A stretch of DNA of 14,639 nucleotides. Origin: Sphingobacteriales bacterium (GTDB lineage Bacteria > Bacteroidota > Bacteroidia > Chitinophagales > Chitinophagaceae). The notes beneath the pieces are model-generated. The model was not told the DNA's origin and searched no databases. It worked only from the letters and a program-made list of their open reading frames with translations. Below are positions 7,039-13,893 of this stretch, piece by piece. Within the stretch, counting starts at the first letter, position 1. Each line of letters begins with the position of its first letter. Made by a program: the position numbers and the translations under genes. The stretch spans positions 1 to 14,639 of the forward strand of contig REAQ01000191.1 in assembly GCA_004294195.1 (NCBI GenBank). The letters are read 5' to 3'.

Positions 7039-8034
7039 TTAAATTTTGTTGTTCAATGCTTCATCAATCAATGCGCCGTAAAACCCTTTGAGATCCCAAC
7101 CATTGGCCCTCACCTGTTGCGGCACAATGCTGGCCTCACTCTGGCCAGGTACTGTATTGATCTCAAGCAAATAGGGTTGCCCCGCCTCTGCATTAAAAAT
7201 AAAGTCCATCCGCACGATACCCCTACAATTGAAAATTTCATATACCCGCCTGGCAGTAGACCTGACTTTCTCTGCAGTTTCCTCATCACAGGGTGCGGGC
7301 GTGATTTCCTTCGACTTCCCTTCATACTTAGCTTCGTAGTCAAAGAATTCATTTTCTGCGAGGATCTCCGTAAATGGCAAGGTGATGATTTTTCCATTGC
7401 TCCTGAATACACCAATCGTGAATTCCCGTCCACTAATGAACTCCTCTACCAACACCTGATCATCTTCATGAAATGCCTTCTCCAACGCAGCTTCCAGTTC
7501 CTCTGCATGGTTAACCTTACTCATGCCGATGCTTGAGCCCCCGTTGTTGGGCTTTACAAATACCGGTAACTTTACCTGCGCCAATACATCTTGTGCGCTG
7601 AGTGGCGCATGCCTGAATAGATGCAGCGACTTCGCCACATGAATGCCACCAAAGGCAGCCACTGCAACCGTGTATCGTTTGTTAAATGTTAGTGCCGATG
7701 TAGCCGCATCACAGGAGGTGTATGGCAAACCAACCATATCAAAATATCCCTGCAATTTTCCGTCTTCACCCGGTGTACCGTGAATGCCGATCAATACTGC
7801 ATCAAAGTTGATCTTTCGTCCATCTATGTTCAATGAAAAATCATTCCGGTCAACCAGATAGGCCTGGCCATCAGCGCCCGGATGAAACCATCGCTCCGGT
7901 GTGATATCTATCCTAAATACATTGTAACGTTCTGTATCAATATTATTCTGAATGGTAATAGCAGACTTATAGGAGATGACTGCTTCACCGGAATAGCCTC
8001 CGGTCACAAATGCGATGATCGGTTTTTTTTGCAT
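7039..8034 (-). CDS. ddl: D-alanine--D-alanine ligase
   Basis: The 331-residue ATP-grasp enzyme joins two D-alanines in the cytoplasm for the peptidoglycan stem peptide. Visible motifs are GGYSGEAVIS (12-21; Glu17 contacts the first D-Ala), HGTPGEDGKLQGYF (85-98), KPNNGGSSIG (161-170, the glycine-rich ATP loop), EEFISGREFTIG (197-208), FFDYEAKY (230-237), RMDFIF (275-280) and LLEINTVPGQSEAS (289-302, Mg-binding and second-substrate region). Tyr237 aligns with Tyr216 of E. coli DdlB, as expected for a D-Ala-D-Ala rather than a D-Ala-D-Lac enzyme. Length is typical. It sits between a lipoprotein gene (43-base gap) and the PASTA gene (5-base gap) on the same strand, so co-transcription with PASTA is very likely. 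Confidence 0.96.
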   Translation of the reverse strand: MQKKPIIAFVTGGYSGEAVISYKSAITIQNNIDTERYNVFRIDITPERWFHPGADGQAYLVDRNDFSLNIDGRKINFDAVLIGIHGTPGEDGKLQGYFDMVGLPYTSCDAATSALTFNKRYTVAVAAFGGIHVAKSLHLFRHAPLSAQDVLAQVKLPVFVKPNNGGSSIGMSKVNHAEELEAALEKAFHEDDQVLVEEFISGREFTIGVFRSNGKIITLPFTEILAENEFFDYEAKYEGKSKEITPAPCDEETAEKVRSTARRVYEIFNCRGIVRMDFIFNAEAGQPYLLEINTVPGQSEASIVPQQVRANGWDLKGFYGALIDEALNNKI

Positions 8035-8077
8035 GAATATTTGAATCTAAATTAAACTACCGTTCCACACTTTCGCC

Positions 8078-8530
8078 TTATTCCAAGCCTTGATTGCCGG
8101 AGTCCAACACAAACTTCCACTTCCCATCTTTTTTTTTCCAGATGGTAACATAAGATCCTTTCTGGATGTTGACACTATCCTTCAATTCGTAAACACCATA
8201 TGTGTATCCCAGCTCTCCGGAGGCCGCGACATCACCACCCATGGGTTCCCAGGTTAGTACCACAGCCGAGTCATTCATATTCGTAATATACTCAATGGCA
8301 GGAGCACCCCGAAGCGGCATGGAGTTATCCCGCATCATAACGCCATCGTCTTCAATAAACTCCATAAAAGCTTTACGCATACCATTCGTTTTACTGAAGT
8401 CAGAAAACGCCTGATCAGTACGCTGAAGTTCCTGGATCAACAGGTTGGGGTTGGTTTCCTCCTTCTTGTCGAAATACCGGCACGAGACCATGGCCAGCAG
8501 CAGTAAAAGGATATAGTGCGATTTATGCAT
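8078..8530 (-). CDS. Small DUF4440/SnoaL-like (NTF2 fold) lipoprotein
   Basis: The 150-residue protein has a lipoprotein signal ending in LLLLLAMVSC, with Cys17 as the lipidation site, so it is membrane-attached on the periplasmic side. The rest looks like an NTF2-fold protein of the DUF4440/SnoaL type. It has a helical DQAFSDFSKTNGMRKAFMEF segment, then RGAPAIEYI, then a beta-rich end with GELGYTYGVYEL and GSYVTIWKKKDGKWKFVLDS. Such proteins are small-molecule-binding pockets or enzymes of unknown substrate, and nothing here identifies the ligand. It lies 30 bases from the ferredoxin gene and 43 from ddl on the same strand, so may share their transcript. Confidence 0.8.
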   Translation of the reverse strand: MHKSHYILLLLLAMVSCRYFDKKEETNPNLLIQELQRTDQAFSDFSKTNGMRKAFMEFIEDDGVMMRDNSMPLRGAPAIEYITNMNDSAVVLTWEPMGGDVAASGELGYTYGVYELKDSVNIQKGSYVTIWKKKDGKWKFVLDSGNQGLE

Positions 8531-8560
8531 AATGTTCTGCCCTGGCAGTAAAGCTACACC

Positions 8561-8908
8561 TCAAATGTGCAGCTTCTCTTTTTTAGCCATCAGTTCATCA
8601 ACCGTTTCTTTATACATGTCATCCGGAACACAGCAGTCTACCGGGCAAACAGCTGCACACTGAGGCTCTTCATGGAAGCCCTGGCACTCTGTACATTTAT
8701 TGGGAACGATGTAATACGTATCTACGCTGATCGGAGCATTCTTGGTATCCGCATCTATCAAAGAACCATCCAGGAGGGCAAAGTTTCCCTTTACGGTTGT
8801 GCCATCAGCGATGGCCCATTCTACGCCACCTTCATAAATTGCATTATTGGGACATTCGGGTTCACAAGCACCACAATTGATACATTCTTCCGTGATTTTA
8901 ATAGCCAT
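8561..8908 (-). CDS. 4Fe-4S dicluster ferredoxin
   Basis: The 115-residue cytoplasmic electron carrier has two cluster motifs. The first is C9-I-N-C12-G-A-C15-E-P-E-C19-P. The second is C72-T-E-C75, then C84 and C88 with C92 in CAAVCPVDC. The insert of about eight residues between C75 and C84 (QGFHEEPQ) is typical of the bacterial ferredoxins related to those of Allochromatium and Thauera. The sequence [20 protein letters not shown] is close to the form common in Bacteroidota. Its redox partner is not in the window. It is divergent from the acyl-CoA reductase gene with a 78-base shared upstream region, and leads the minus-strand cluster that runs to the rhodanese. Confidence 0.95.
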   Translation of the reverse strand: MAIKITEECINCGACEPECPNNAIYEGGVEWAIADGTTVKGNFALLDGSLIDADTKNAPISVDTYYIVPNKCTECQGFHEEPQCAAVCPVDCCVPDDMYKETVDELMAKKEKLHI

Positions 8909-8943
8909 ACGTTTAATGGATTTTTTAACGGGTCAACAAGGTT

Positions 8944-8951
8944 TACATTTG
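8944..8951 (+). promoter_or_regulatory. Candidate -7 element for the acyl-CoA reductase gene
   Basis: TACATTTG matches the Bacteroidota primary sigma factor -7 consensus TAnnTTTG exactly and lies 35 bases upstream of the start codon at 8987, inside the divergent spacer. No clear TTTG is seen at the -33 spacing upstream; only T-rich sequence is present there. Confidence 0.35.
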
Positions 8952-8986
8952 CCCTCTAAAGGTAGTGATTCTAATAAATTATATCG

Positions 8987-9982
8987 ATGAATTTACAAGT
9001 TCGATTGAATTTACTGTCTCGTCTCAGAAACCATTTATCTTCTGACCACGAGGCCTGGCTGGAAGCAAAGGAAAAAGCCGCATACCAGAACAGCTGGTTC
9101 CTCCCTCCGTTCATTGATCTTCAGGTGAGTCAAGTTTGCCGATATATGCTGGACGCAACTGTCTTGCAGGAGGTGGTAAACAAATACGGGCTTCCTGACC
9201 TGCAAGCCGCTCCCAAAAGCATCGGCCTGGTCATGGCCGGAAACATCCCCCTGGTAGGATTTCACGATATGCTCTGCATCTTTTTGAGTGGCCACAGCCA
9301 GGTGATCAAACCCTCTTCCAAAGATGAGGTGCTGATCCGCTTCATTGTTGACTTTATGATCAAAGAGGAACCAACGGTTGCAACCATGATCCGGTTCAGT
9401 GAACAACTTAAAGGTTGTGACGCATACATCGCTACAGGCTCCAATCACTCCGCCAGGTATTTTGAACAGTATTTCGGAAAGTATCCGCACATCATCCGGA
9501 AAAACCGGACGTCTATCGCTATCCTTGACGGCAAAGAAACCAAAGAAGAACTTGATCTTCTGGCCGATGATATTCAACTATATTTTGGACTCGGTTGCAG
9601 GAATGTTACACAGGTATGGGTACCCGAAAACTATGATTTTCAACCCTTGCTGGAAGCACTGAAGAAATACGACTACCTGATGGACCAGCACAAATACAAA
9701 CACAATTATGACTATGTACTAACCATTAACATGATGAACAGGGAGGCGTATATGACCAATGGGTCCATTGTACTTAGCCCAAACAAGTCTGCGTTTTCCG
9801 GCATCAGCAACCTGAACTATGCAAACTATAAGGATCTGGAGGAACTCATTTCCACCCTAGATCCGGATACCCTGCAAGTGATCACGGGTCATGGTTTTAC
9901 CCCTTTCGGGAAAGCCCAGTGCCCGAGCTTTTTTGACTATGCCGATGGGGTGGATACTTTACAGTTTTTGGTAAAACTGTAG
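8987..9982 (+). CDS. LuxC-type acyl-CoA reductase
   Basis: The 331-residue protein resembles the LuxC/acyl-CoA reductase family (aldehyde dehydrogenase superfamily), which reduces fatty acyl-CoA or acyl-enzyme to aldehyde using NADPH. Visible features are SIGLVMAGNIPLVGFHDMLC (78-97, nucleotide-binding region), QVIKPSSKD (105-113), DAYIATGSNHSARYFEQYF (145-163) and the catalytic-Cys motif GLGCRNVTQVWVPE with Cys204. No luxA, luxB, luxD or luxE lies nearby, so bioluminescence is not implied; aldehyde production for lipid metabolism is a plausible alternative. I recall an acyl-CoA reductase next to this ferredoxin type in many Bacteroidota, which suggests a functional link. Its stop codon overlaps the start of a G-rich inverted repeat. 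Confidence 0.88.
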   Translation: MNLQVRLNLLSRLRNHLSSDHEAWLEAKEKAAYQNSWFLPPFIDLQVSQVCRYMLDATVLQEVVNKYGLPDLQAAPKSIGLVMAGNIPLVGFHDMLCIFLSGHSQVIKPSSKDEVLIRFIVDFMIKEEPTVATMIRFSEQLKGCDAYIATGSNHSARYFEQYFGKYPHIIRKNRTSIAILDGKETKEELDLLADDIQLYFGLGCRNVTQVWVPENYDFQPLLEALKKYDYLMDQHKYKHNYDYVLTINMMNREAYMTNGSIVLSPNKSAFSGISNLNYANYKDLEELISTLDPDTLQVITGHGFTPFGKAQCPSFFDYADGVDTLQFLVKL

Positions 9983-10044
9983 GGTGAGGGTTTAGGGTGA
10001 GGGTGTAGCGGGGGATCTAAACCCTCACCCTACGCCCTCACCCT
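9981..10044. repeat. G-rich inverted repeat made of doubled AGGGTGAGGG units
   Basis: The left arm (9981-10008) consists of AGGGTGAGGG, TTT, AGGGTGAGGG, TGTAG. The right arm (10017-10044) is its reverse complement with three mismatches, separated by eight bases (CGGGGGAT). Each arm is itself a tandem of two AGGGTGAGGG units. The left arm has four GGG runs with loops of 3-4 bases, so the plus strand or the mRNA could fold as a G-quadruplex as well as a 28-bp hairpin. It starts on the last two bases of the acyl-CoA reductase stop codon. There is no T-tract, so standard intrinsic termination is not evident. Confidence 0.85.
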
Positions 10045-10127
10045 GGATCTCTGGCCTCATCTACGAAGTTCTTACTATATTTTTTGTTAAATGGTTCCTG
10101 CGGTAAACTGAAATTCCGTCAGGTTTG

Positions 10128-10158
10128 TTTGTTTTGTATGGTAAGGGCACATAATTTG
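10128..10158 (+). promoter_or_regulatory. Candidate promoter of the HtrA protease gene
   Basis: A TTTG at 10128-10131 is followed after 20 bases by TAATTTG at 10152-10158, close to the Bacteroidota -33 TTTG and -7 TAnnTTTG pair. Initiation near 10165 would leave a leader of about 57 bases before the ATG at 10222. The upstream TTTG lies in a gtttgtttgttttg run, so the exact -33 is ambiguous. The rest of 10045-10221 shows nothing else I can name. Confidence 0.4.
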
Positions 10159-10221
10159 TCCTATACCTCTGATATTAATTGATAAAGATTACCTTATAAC
10201 CTATTCATAATAGAAGTCAAG

Positions 10222-11712
10222 ATGAAAATTAAACAGATCCTTACCGTAGTGTTATTGAGTGCCGGCACAACGCTTGGTACCCTGTTCACTTACAATTACT
10301 TTTCAGCTAAATCCACATCAGCCTCTGCTGAACTGGGAAAGATGCCTGTAAACTATGCAGGAATTTTTGACAGTAACAAGACTTTTGGGGAGCCGCCAAC
10401 AGATTTCAGCCAGGCTTCACAGTCTTCCGTACCAGCCGTGGTCCATATTACCACAGTGATCAAGGGAAACGCTACGAACCTTCGGAAAAGTCCATTCTCC
10501 GACTTGTTCGGGGATGATTTTGATGATTTCTTTGGCGGCCCCAATATGCGTTCCATGCCGCAGCGCGCGAGTGGTTCCGGCGTCATCATCAGTGAAGATG
10601 GATACATCGTCACCAACAATCACGTGATTGATGAAGCGTCTGAGATCAAGGTAACGCTAAGCAATAAAAAATCATACACCGCTAAATTGATTGGCGCAGA
10701 TCCAAGCAGTGATCTGGCCATGCTGAAGATTGAGGAGAAAAGCCTGCCATATATCGTTTACGGCAACTCAGACCAGGTGAAAGTTGGTCAGTGGGTATTG
10801 GCCGTTGGATACCCTCTCAACCTTGAAACCACCGTAACTGCAGGTATCGTCAGTGCCAAGGCGCGTTCCCTCGGACTGAATGCCCGGAAAAGCAATTCAC
10901 CTATCGAAAGCTTCATACAGACAGATGCTGCTGTTAACCAGGGTAACTCTGGTGGCGCGCTGATCAACACCAACGGTGAACTGGTAGGTATCGTTTCTGC
11001 CATCGCTTCTCCTACGGGGGCCTATGCAGGCTATTCTTACGCCATTCCGGTTAACATCGTCAAAAAGATCATCAATGACCTGTTGAAGTTTGGTACGGTT
11101 CAACGTGCCTATATAGGTATCTCGTACTTGCCAGATAATGTCCCGGATTCTGAAAAGGAAAAGATTGGCTTTAAAGATGGCATCGGCGTTTATGTTCGGG
11201 AAGTGTCAAAAGACGGAGCTGCTGCTAATTCAGGCATTCAACCAGGTGACTACATCACCAGGATCAATAATGTAAAAGTTGTTTCCGGCAGCGAAATGGT
11301 GGAACAGATCGCCAGTTATAAACCCGGCGACAAAGTAACCCTTACCTATCAGCGTAATGGAAAGGATTTCAATGCCAATTTGGTGCTGAAAAACATCTCA
11401 GGGTCTTATGATGTGGTGAAAAACAACGCTACTGATGCACTGGGTGCTGATTTTGAATCCCTTACCCCGGCCAAAGCCAAAGAGTATGGCTTCAAAGGCG
11501 GTGTCATTGTGAAGAAGATCAAGCAGAGTGGCGCTATAGACAGCCAGACCCGTATGCGCGATGGCTTCATTATTCTGAAGGCAAATGGAAAGGACGTACT
11601 TAACATGAATGAGCTGGCCGATGCCATCACCCGAAGCAACGGAAGACTGGAACTTTCCGGGTTCTATCCGGGGTATGATGGAGCGTACGACTACCAGATC
11701 GACCTTCGCTGA
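10222..11712 (+). CDS. htrA: HtrA/Deg family periplasmic serine protease
   Basis: The 496-residue envelope protease/chaperone degrades or refolds damaged periplasmic proteins. An N-terminal hydrophobic segment (about 6-25) exports or anchors it. The trypsin-like domain (about 65-290) has the full catalytic triad: His134 in TNNHVID, Asp164 in DPSSDLAMLKI and Ser243 in NQGNSGGALIN. The Asp/Phe-rich loop LFGDDFDDFFGG (95-106) corresponds to the regulatory LA loop. Two PDZ domains follow at about 295-392 (AYIGI, GAAANSGIQPGDYITRINN) and about 415-480. The last contains GVIVKKI and a GFIILKANGKDVLN segment and is followed by a short Tyr-rich end. Length and order match DegP/DegQ-type proteins of Bacteroidota. 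It has its own candidate promoter and a strong terminator, so it is probably transcribed alone. Confidence 0.96.
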   Translation: MKIKQILTVVLLSAGTTLGTLFTYNYFSAKSTSASAELGKMPVNYAGIFDSNKTFGEPPTDFSQASQSSVPAVVHITTVIKGNATNLRKSPFSDLFGDDFDDFFGGPNMRSMPQRASGSGVIISEDGYIVTNNHVIDEASEIKVTLSNKKSYTAKLIGADPSSDLAMLKIEEKSLPYIVYGNSDQVKVGQWVLAVGYPLNLETTVTAGIVSAKARSLGLNARKSNSPIESFIQTDAAVNQGNSGGALINTNGELVGIVSAIASPTGAYAGYSYAIPVNIVKKIINDLLKFGTVQRAYIGISYLPDNVPDSEKEKIGFKDGIGVYVREVSKDGAAANSGIQPGDYITRINNVKVVSGSEMVEQIASYKPGDKVTLTYQRNGKDFNANLVLKNISGSYDVVKNNATDALGADFESLTPAKAKEYGFKGGVIVKKIKQSGAIDSQTRMRDGFIILKANGKDVLNMNELADAITRSNGRLELSGFYPGYDGAYDYQIDLR

Positions 11713-11732
11713 TACCCATAAAAGTTATCCCC

Positions 11733-11766
11733 AAAAAGACGAAGTAAGCATTACTTCGTCTTTTTT
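11733..11766 (+). terminator. Rho-independent terminator after htrA
   Basis: A perfect 15-bp stem, AAAAAGACGAAGTAA pairing with TTACTTCGTCTTTTT, surrounds a GCA loop and ends in six T residues. It lies 21 bases after the htrA stop codon. The A-run on the left side means it could also act on minus-strand transcripts. Confidence 0.92.
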
Positions 11767-12032
11767 ATACACATACATATGGATTTTCAGCCTAATACGT
11801 ATAAATACCTACTTTACTTAGTAATTTTACATGATTCACGGAAAGTGGTATAGGATTACTCAATCGGTTAACATATTTTTGTAATCTCTTTGTGAGCCCG
11901 TACAACTTTCCCCAATTCCATTATCTTATATAAAACACGGGTCACTTAATTAGAATTCCATCCCTTGAATGCCTCTTGTGTCTTGTTTAGATTCCATATC
12001 CGGATCTATCAACCCTTTAATGTTAATCCACA
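11767..12032. other. AT-rich non-coding leader region before the dehydratase gene
   Basis: The gap between htrA and the next start codon is 320 bases including the terminator, and the remaining 266 bases contain no convincing ORF. A TATTTTTG at 11874-11881 matches TAnnTTTG and could be the -7 of a promoter, which would give a long leader of about 145 bases. No -33 partner is clear. A leader of this length upstream of a surface-polysaccharide gene could hold regulation, but I see no strong hairpin or known riboswitch. Confidence 0.3.
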
Positions 12033-13866
12033 ATGCCCGGAATTCTTAAGAGTTTTACAAAGATCACTTCAAGGTGGATCATTTTCTTCCTTGAACAGAT
12101 GTTAGCCTTCAGTGCGTTTCTGAGTTCATTACTGATCATCAGTAGTGTCACACACAGGGATATCACTGACATGCGCTCCTTCTTCCTCCTTTTGGCCATC
12201 AACGTTGTACCTACCACCACTGGTATGATGATCTTCCAGACTCATGCTGGCATCATCAGGTACTCTGAAATGAAGGACATCTACACAGTTCTCAAGTTCG
12301 CATTTATTCAGTTGGGTGTATGGTTGCTTCTGTATCCATTCACTTCAAACCTCTTCGCAAATATTCAGGCTCCGTTGATGACGCTGATGATCAACTTTGC
12401 CCTGGTTTCCCTGTTTCTTATCGCGTTCAGACTTCTTGTTAAGGAAGTGTACGCGCGAGGACTGAAAGGCTGGAGCCAGAAAGAGCGTGTACTCATCTAT
12501 GGTGCAGGCAACATCGGCATTGCAACAAAGAATGCTGTGGAACTGGACAGCAGGAGCGGCAAAAAGCTTTTTGCGTTTATTGATGATGATCCTACTAAGA
12601 TCGGCAAGAGCCTTTGCGGTACGCCCATCGTATCAGGCAACCTGGTTAACATAGCCAACTATATCAAAAAGCACGCCATAAAAGAGGTGATCATTGCCAC
12701 CAACCTTCCCCTTGAAAAGAAGGCGGGCCTTACACCTTTGTGTGCTGAACTGAATATAAAGCTGAGCTCGGTTCCTCCATTGCACCAATGGACCAATGGT
12801 GGGTTCAGTGTTAAGCAACTGAAAGAAGTAACCATTGAATCACTGCTTGAAAGAGATGTGATCCAGGTATTGAACGAGAAATCAGTAAAAGAATTTGAAG
12901 ACGCAGTGATACTGGTAACCGGCGCTGCAGGAAGCATCGGCTCTGAAATCTGCAGGCAACTATGTAAGTATGATCTGAAGAGACTGATCCTGCTTGGTCA
13001 GTCCGAGACTGGATTGCATGATATCATGCATGAACTACATGACAAGTATGATTCAGTTGATTTCTGCATGGAGTTGGCGAACATCCGGGATGAGCAGCGC
13101 ATCAGCAACATCATGCAATATTATAAGCCGCAGTATGTTTTCCATGCAGCAGCTTACAAACACGTGCCGATCCTCGAGTACTTCCCAACAGAAGTAGTGC
13201 TTACTAATGTGAAGGGTACACGTAACCTTGCAGATGCGGCACTCGCAGCACATGAATTCTGGTAACGGAACACAGTTCATCACTACCAGGTTTGGTAACG
13301 TACTTGGATCAAATGGTTCAGTTGTGCCTTTGTTTAAAAAGCAGATTGAGCAAGGTGGCCCAGTAACGGTTACGCACCCGGAAATAACAAGGTATTTTAT
13401 GACCATTCCCGAAGCCAGTAACCTCGTATTGGAAGCCGGTGTGATGGGCAATGGCGGTGAGATCTACATATTTGATATGGGTAAGCCAGTGAAGATCGTG
13501 GACCTCGCAACGAAGATGATTGAACTGTCAGGTATGCGTCCTGGTGAAGACATTAAGATCGTCTTCCAGGGATTAAGGCCCGGCGAGAAAATGTATGAAG
13601 AGTTGTTCAAAGAGAACGAGAACCTCGTAAGCACTCACCATCCAAAGATCATGAAGGCAAGGCGTTGTGATGTGGATGCAAGTTTCCAGGATGAACTTCT
13701 GTTCCTTGTTGACCTTGCACAGCAACTTAAATCCAGCAGCTTGCGCAAGCAGATCGGTAAGATTGTACCAGAATACAAATACGAAAAACAGGACAACGGT
13801 TCCGTAAGAATTGTTCGCACGGGAACCAAACAACCTGAAGATGATAAGATCTGGAAAACCAACTAA
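12033..13866 (+). pseudogene. FlaA1/CapD-type membrane nucleotide-sugar 4,6-dehydratase, broken in the catalytic region
   Basis: The first frame (12033-13265) gives four predicted transmembrane helices (about residues 14-36, 48-68, 86-104, 113-135), a first Rossmann-like domain with YGAGNIGIATKNA (156-168), and the dehydratase domain beginning VTGAAGSIGSEICRQL (295-310). It continues FHAAAYKHVPILEYFPTEVV and [18 protein letters not shown], then stops. A second frame resumes at about 13255 with [20 protein letters not shown] and runs to 13866, through [16 protein letters not shown] and [15 protein letters not shown]. The family normally has about 33 residues between these parts, with the STDKAxxPxxxMGxxKR segment. 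In Campylobacter PglF its Thr-Asp-Lys does the catalysis. That segment is missing and the frame changes, so the product would be inactive. Family members remove water from UDP-GlcNAc at C4/C6 to give the 4-keto-6-deoxy sugar. Assembly error is a real alternative. Confidence 0.88.
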
Positions 13867-13869
13867 GTG

Positions 13870-13893
13870 ATCAGTGATTAACTAATCACTGAT
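13870..13893. terminator. Hairpin between the convergent dehydratase and aminotransferase genes
   Basis: ATCAGTGATT and AATCACTGAT form a perfect 10-bp stem with an AACT loop, three bases after the dehydratase stop. The stop codon of the opposite aminotransferase gene (13878-13880) lies inside it. With no T-tract on either side it is a weak intrinsic terminator at best; it could mark a shared 3' boundary for both genes. It is related to the TTAGTGATTA-type low-complexity sequence common in intergenic regions of this phylum. Confidence 0.5.

Noticed and set aside
9035..9577. 180-residue minus-strand ORF within the acyl-CoA reductase gene
   Set aside because: It lies wholly antisense to a gene with clear family motifs; its protein has no recognisable domain.
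8987..9982. Bioluminescence (lux) operon
   Set aside because: Only the LuxC-type reductase is present; there are no luciferase, transferase or synthetase genes, and stand-alone relatives are common in Bacteroidota.
9981..10044. True telomere or linear replicon end
   Set aside because: The TTTAGGG-like units are short, form an inverted repeat and lie between ordinary chromosomal genes, so they are an intergenic element rather than a replicon end.
9981..10044. CRISPR array
   Set aside because: The units are 10 bases, directly abutting or inverted, with no unique spacers and no cas genes nearby.
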